Source: Arthrobacter sp. ZGTC131
Lineage (GTDB): Bacteria > Actinomycetota > Actinomycetes > Actinomycetales > Micrococcaceae
Direction of reading: 5' to 3'
Assembly (NCBI RefSeq): GCF_002929275.1
Contig: NZ_PJIK01000011.1
Span: 100,102 to 164,101, forward strand
DNA length: 64,000 nucleotides
Made by a program: the position numbers and the translations under genes. Position 1 is the first letter of the stretch; the number at the start of each line of letters is the position of its first letter. Of the stretch, positions 61,341 through 64,000 are shown piece by piece. The notes beneath the pieces are model-generated. The model ran no database searches. It was not told the DNA's origin and saw only the letters and a program-made list of their open reading frames with translations.

Positions 61341-63116
61341 TCATCCCGCCGGCAGAATGTCGGCAATCCGCCAGATGCCGTTCTCGGCCACCAGGACCAA
61401 GCGCAGCCTTAGCCCCGGCTGGGGACGGCTGACGGCAACCACCGTGCCGTTGGCCAGCCGTTCCTCGTAACCAGACGTCGCCGACGTCACCGCAACCACC
61501 GCTCTCGTCCCCGTGCTTTCCGGCAGGGTCCGGACCGAGGTGACGCTGGTACTGAACCCGGCCAGGACGCTTCCGGAATCCTGAAGCCGTGCGCTGATCC
61601 TGCCGTCGGCCTCCGCCGCCGGAGAGTTGCGTGCATTGACCTCTGCCAGCAGGTCCGGCTTTCCCTCCCTGAGGGCCATCGAGCGCAGCCAAGCGAGTCC
61701 CGTGACCGCTTCAGCGGGACTCCCCGACCGCAGCTGGTTCCGCACGGCATCCGGAACTGTCGCCGATCCCGGAGCGGGTCCGGCGGCCGGAGCAGTATGG
61801 ACCACCTGCGGGCGGCCGGTCTGGCTTCCGGCGAAATCGTGCGGCAATGGAACCCACGGCACCAGCAGGAACGCCCCGGCCAGGGCGGGTGCCGTGAGAA
61901 TGCCCGCCATGGCGACTCTGCGACGACGACGACGACGGGCCGGACTTTCGGTGACGGCCCGCCTGGAGGATAAGTACTGGCCGTCCGTCGCGGCCCGCCT
62001 GGCACGGCGGCGCGGCCCGGCGGGCTGCTCCGGCCCCGTCACTTCGGCCATCGCGTCGGCGGCAGGAAAGCCGGCGGCAGCCGGCACCGGCTTCCGGGAC
62101 TGCCCGACGGCGTTGCCACCTCCACGCCGCAGCCCGGCGGCCAGAATCAGCGGGGAAGTGGACAGACGCCGCCCCCAGGCCAGGACGCGTTCCCGGTGAG
62201 GGCCACCGGACGGCGGACCCTGCCGGCGCGTCAGCAGTTCGGGCAGAACCGTCGCGTGCACAGAGCGGGACAGGTCCACGGGGACGGCACGGGCGCTGCG
62301 GTAGATGGCGGTGGCGAGATCGCCGGCTGCCGGCCGCCGCCTGCGGTCCTCGCTCAGTCCCGCCTCCAGGGCCGCCGCTAGTTCGGCCGGAACGTCCGGG
62401 ACGAGCACCGAAAGCGGAGGCCTGTCGGCTGCCGGCAGGGGTGGCTCGCCGGTGAGGCAGTACCAGCCGAGCGCGGCCGCCGCATAGACGTCGCGTTCGG
62501 GCTGGAGTCCGGCCCGGACGGCATCCACCGGCGCGGGATCGGTGAAACCGTCAGTGCCAAGGTCCGGGACGCCGGAGGGGTCCCCTACCATCCGCGCCAC
62601 GCCGAGGTCTGCGAGCAGCGGTTTGCCGTGCGCGGAAAACAGCACATTTCCCGGTGAGACGTCCGAGTGGGTGAATCCCCTGCCGTGGAGGTAGCTGAGA
62701 ACCTGCGCGATGGGCGTCAGGACCGTCACCGTCTCGCCGACGCTGAGCCTTCCGCGGGCGTGGACGAGCTGACCCAGTGAACCCCCGGCGGCATAGTCAA
62801 TGAGCAGCCCCAACCTGCTGTTACCGGGTTCACCGATCCGAACGACGTCGTGGACCTTGACCAGGTGCTCATGGTCAAGGACGGACATGATCAGGATCTC
62901 CCGGCGGAGGTCTTGCTCAGGAATGGTTCCGGACTCGGCGGCACGCCGGCCAGCGCCTGCCCCCAGGCATTTCAGGGCTAGCATCCGGCCGGTCGCTTCC
63001 TCGGTCACCAGCCACACCCCGGCGCTCCCGCCACGGCCCAGCCAGCGGCTCACCTGGTAGCCGGCCACTGTCGGTTCGCCGGCGGAATACTCAGCGTCCT
63101 GCCCCACCTCGTCCAT
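61341..63116 (-). CDS. Membrane Ser/Thr protein kinase with variant HSD motif
   Basis: 591 aa. Kinase domain about residues 17-280: glycine loop LGRGGSAGVW, Lys49 in LALKCLG, catalytic loop HSDVSPGNVLF (HRD changed to His150-Ser151-Asp152), and the metal site ADLGVAR (DFG changed to Asp170-Leu-Gly). The essential Lys, both Asp and Asn are kept, so activity is plausible. A Pro/Arg-rich juxtamembrane part leads to a transmembrane helix near 403-424 and an extracytoplasmic domain of about 160 residues (EAVTGLAWLRSMALREGKPD, to ENGIWRIADILPAG) that resembles small SnoaL/NTF2-like sensory folds. Ligand unknown. Confidence 0.82.
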   Translation of the reverse strand: MDEVGQDAEYSAGEPTVAGYQVSRWLGRGGSAGVWLVTEEATGRMLALKCLGAGAGRRAAESGTIPEQDLRREILIMSVLDHEHLVKVHDVVRIGEPGNSRLGLLIDYAAGGSLGQLVHARGRLSVGETVTVLTPIAQVLSYLHGRGFTHSDVSPGNVLFSAHGKPLLADLGVARMVGDPSGVPDLGTDGFTDPAPVDAVRAGLQPERDVYAAAALGWYCLTGEPPLPAADRPPLSVLVPDVPAELAAALEAGLSEDRRRRPAAGDLATAIYRSARAVPVDLSRSVHATVLPELLTRRQGPPSGGPHRERVLAWGRRLSTSPLILAAGLRRGGGNAVGQSRKPVPAAAGFPAADAMAEVTGPEQPAGPRRRARRAATDGQYLSSRRAVTESPARRRRRRRVAMAGILTAPALAGAFLLVPWVPLPHDFAGSQTGRPQVVHTAPAAGPAPGSATVPDAVRNQLRSGSPAEAVTGLAWLRSMALREGKPDLLAEVNARNSPAAEADGRISARLQDSGSVLAGFSTSVTSVRTLPESTGTRAVVAVTSATSGYEERLANGTVVAVSRPQPGLRLRLVLVAENGIWRIADILPAG

Positions 63117-63257
63117 GGCTTAATGACTACCGGAAACGGAAGCATCCTGCAGAAGTTATCCACAGGGCGCTGCGAGAAGAGGGCGGCCTGCCCCGGCCCG
63201 ATGAGAGCTTGGGCACAGTCGCGGGCAGGATTGCCCCCGGGGTCTAAGCTGGATGCC

Positions 63258-63926
63258 ATGACTCTTGAGTTCACACAGCTGGGTCTCGCCCCGGAATTTG
63301 TGGATTACACCCACGCCTGGGACCTCCAGCGCGAAATCCACGAGAACGTCCTGGCCGGCAAGGCCCCCAGCACAGTACTCCTGCTCGAACACGCCGCCGT
63401 TTACACCGCAGGTAAACGGACGGAGGACCACGAGCGCCCCTTTGACGGCACCCCCGTGGTCGCGGTGGACCGCGGCGGCAAGCTGACGTGGCACGGCCCC
63501 GGCCAGCTCGTGGGCTACCCCATCATCAAGCTGAAGAACAAGGCCGGAATCCGGGACTACGTCGAGCGGCTCGAGGCCGTGATCATCGCTGTCCTCGCGG
63601 ACTACGGCATCAACGCCGTCCGGATCAGGGGCCGTGCCGGAGTCTGGATCACCGAGGATGACAAGGGCCCCGATCGCAAGATCGCGGCCATCGGCATCCG
63701 GGTCCACGAGGGTGTGACCATGCACGGGTTCGCCATCAACTGCAACAACAATCTCGCCCCGTACGGACAGATCATCGCCTGCGGAATCACCGATGCCGGG
63801 GTGACCACCATCGCCCGGGAGATCGGCCGCGACGTGACCCCGGCCGACCTCGTTTCGCGGATCACTGAAGAACTGCGCAAGAATGAAGACGCCCTAGTTG
63901 CAACCCCCGAAGGAGCTCTACTGTGA
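63258..63926 (+). CDS. lipB: Lipoyl(octanoyl) transferase
   Basis: 222 aa from the ATG at 63258 (frame open 45 codons earlier, but that stretch looks non-coding). It transfers octanoate from acyl-carrier protein to the lipoyl domains of E2 and GcvH. Catalytic Lys141 in DRKIAAIG and Cys175 in IIACGITDA match LipB; RGGKLTWHGPGQLVGYP is the other signature. It is coupled to lipA: the stop TGA overlaps the next GTG start. Together they complete de novo lipoylation for the E2 encoded at 53750. Confidence 0.95.
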   Translation: MTLEFTQLGLAPEFVDYTHAWDLQREIHENVLAGKAPSTVLLLEHAAVYTAGKRTEDHERPFDGTPVVAVDRGGKLTWHGPGQLVGYPIIKLKNKAGIRDYVERLEAVIIAVLADYGINAVRIRGRAGVWITEDDKGPDRKIAAIGIRVHEGVTMHGFAINCNNNLAPYGQIIACGITDAGVTTIAREIGRDVTPADLVSRITEELRKNEDALVATPEGALL

Positions 63927-64000
63927 CACTGGCACCAGAAGGCCGGAAGATGCTGCGCATTGAGCAGCGCAATGCGGCCACCCCGGTGGAGCGTAAGCCG
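63923..64000 (+). CDS. lipA: Lipoyl synthase (5' end only)
   Basis: 26 codons from a GTG that overlaps the lipB stop (GTGA); the rest is outside the window. The peptide MTLAPEGRKMLRIEQRNAAT followed by PVERKP is the typical actinobacterial LipA start. The enzyme inserts two sulfurs into octanoyl groups with radical SAM chemistry. Confidence 0.85.
   Translation, partial: MTLAPEGRKMLRIEQRNAATPVERKP

Noticed and set aside
1-64000. Mobile element, prophage or genomic island
   Set aside because: No transposase, integrase, phage gene, tRNA-linked att duplication or clear composition shift was seen; only short repeat blocks deviate.

Overview
The window is a high-GC (by eye about two-thirds G+C), densely packed chromosomal segment of an actinobacterium, most likely a member of the Micrococcaceae (Arthrobacter/Pseudarthrobacter group). 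Pointers are the frequent GTG and TTG starts, SepH, DUF3710, DUF4193 and DUF7455 proteins, a CydD-CydC fusion, a SigA/HrdB-type sigma factor, and a gene order (dxs, TrmA-like methyltransferase, APC permease, ceoB-ceoC, DUF3159, OB-fold protein, DUF3710, dut, DUF3093, DUF4193 and later sigA and PAC2) that recalls the dxs1-to-sigA region of Mycobacterium tuberculosis. I see no tRNA, rRNA, CRISPR array, insertion sequence or prophage.

Layout. 1-2.9 kb: end of a sugar/polyol catabolic unit (Hyi-like isomerase, Gfo/Idh/MocA dehydrogenase) divergent from a LacI regulator, with two near-identical operators between. 2.9-8.2 kb: a leftward run of aldo/keto reductase, nucleoside hydrolase and a complete ECF transporter (S, T and fused A subunits), interrupted by a six-unit hairpin repeat. 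8.3-14.2 kb: small HhH protein, unknown proteins, dxs and aconitase. 14.3-24.3 kb: the conserved actinobacterial block (RNA methyltransferase, potassium permease and regulators, DUF genes, dut, sepH). 24.3-29.8 kb: thymidine kinase, phosphodiesterase, DUF5998, a Pat-like lysine acetyltransferase. 29.8-34.2 kb: topoisomerase IV A subunit, DinB and GNAT proteins.

34.2-42.0 kb: the cytochrome bd operon (cydA, cydB, cydDC) divergent from a BlaI-type repressor and an M56 (BlaR-type) membrane protease. Three copies of a 17-bp palindrome (TTCTAC, 5 nt, GTAGAA) lie between them, and a fourth with one mismatch lies just upstream of a small membrane-protein gene at 55.6 kb. This suggests a BlaI/BlaR regulon acting on respiration, and is the observation here most worth testing.

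42.1-50.2 kb: parE, a DUF7455 zinc-ribbon gene, sigA, DUF4192, an MFS transporter and a PAC2 protein. 50.5-64 kb: pepA, lpdA, the lipoylated E2 subunit, the small membrane protein, OsmC, a tricorn-type protease, a TIGR01777 epimerase, a membrane Ser/Thr kinase, lipB and the start of lipA. LipB and LipA make the lipoyl groups used by the E2 encoded 8 kb away. Intergenic gaps are all under 300 bp; several carry strong hairpin terminators or short tandem repeats.
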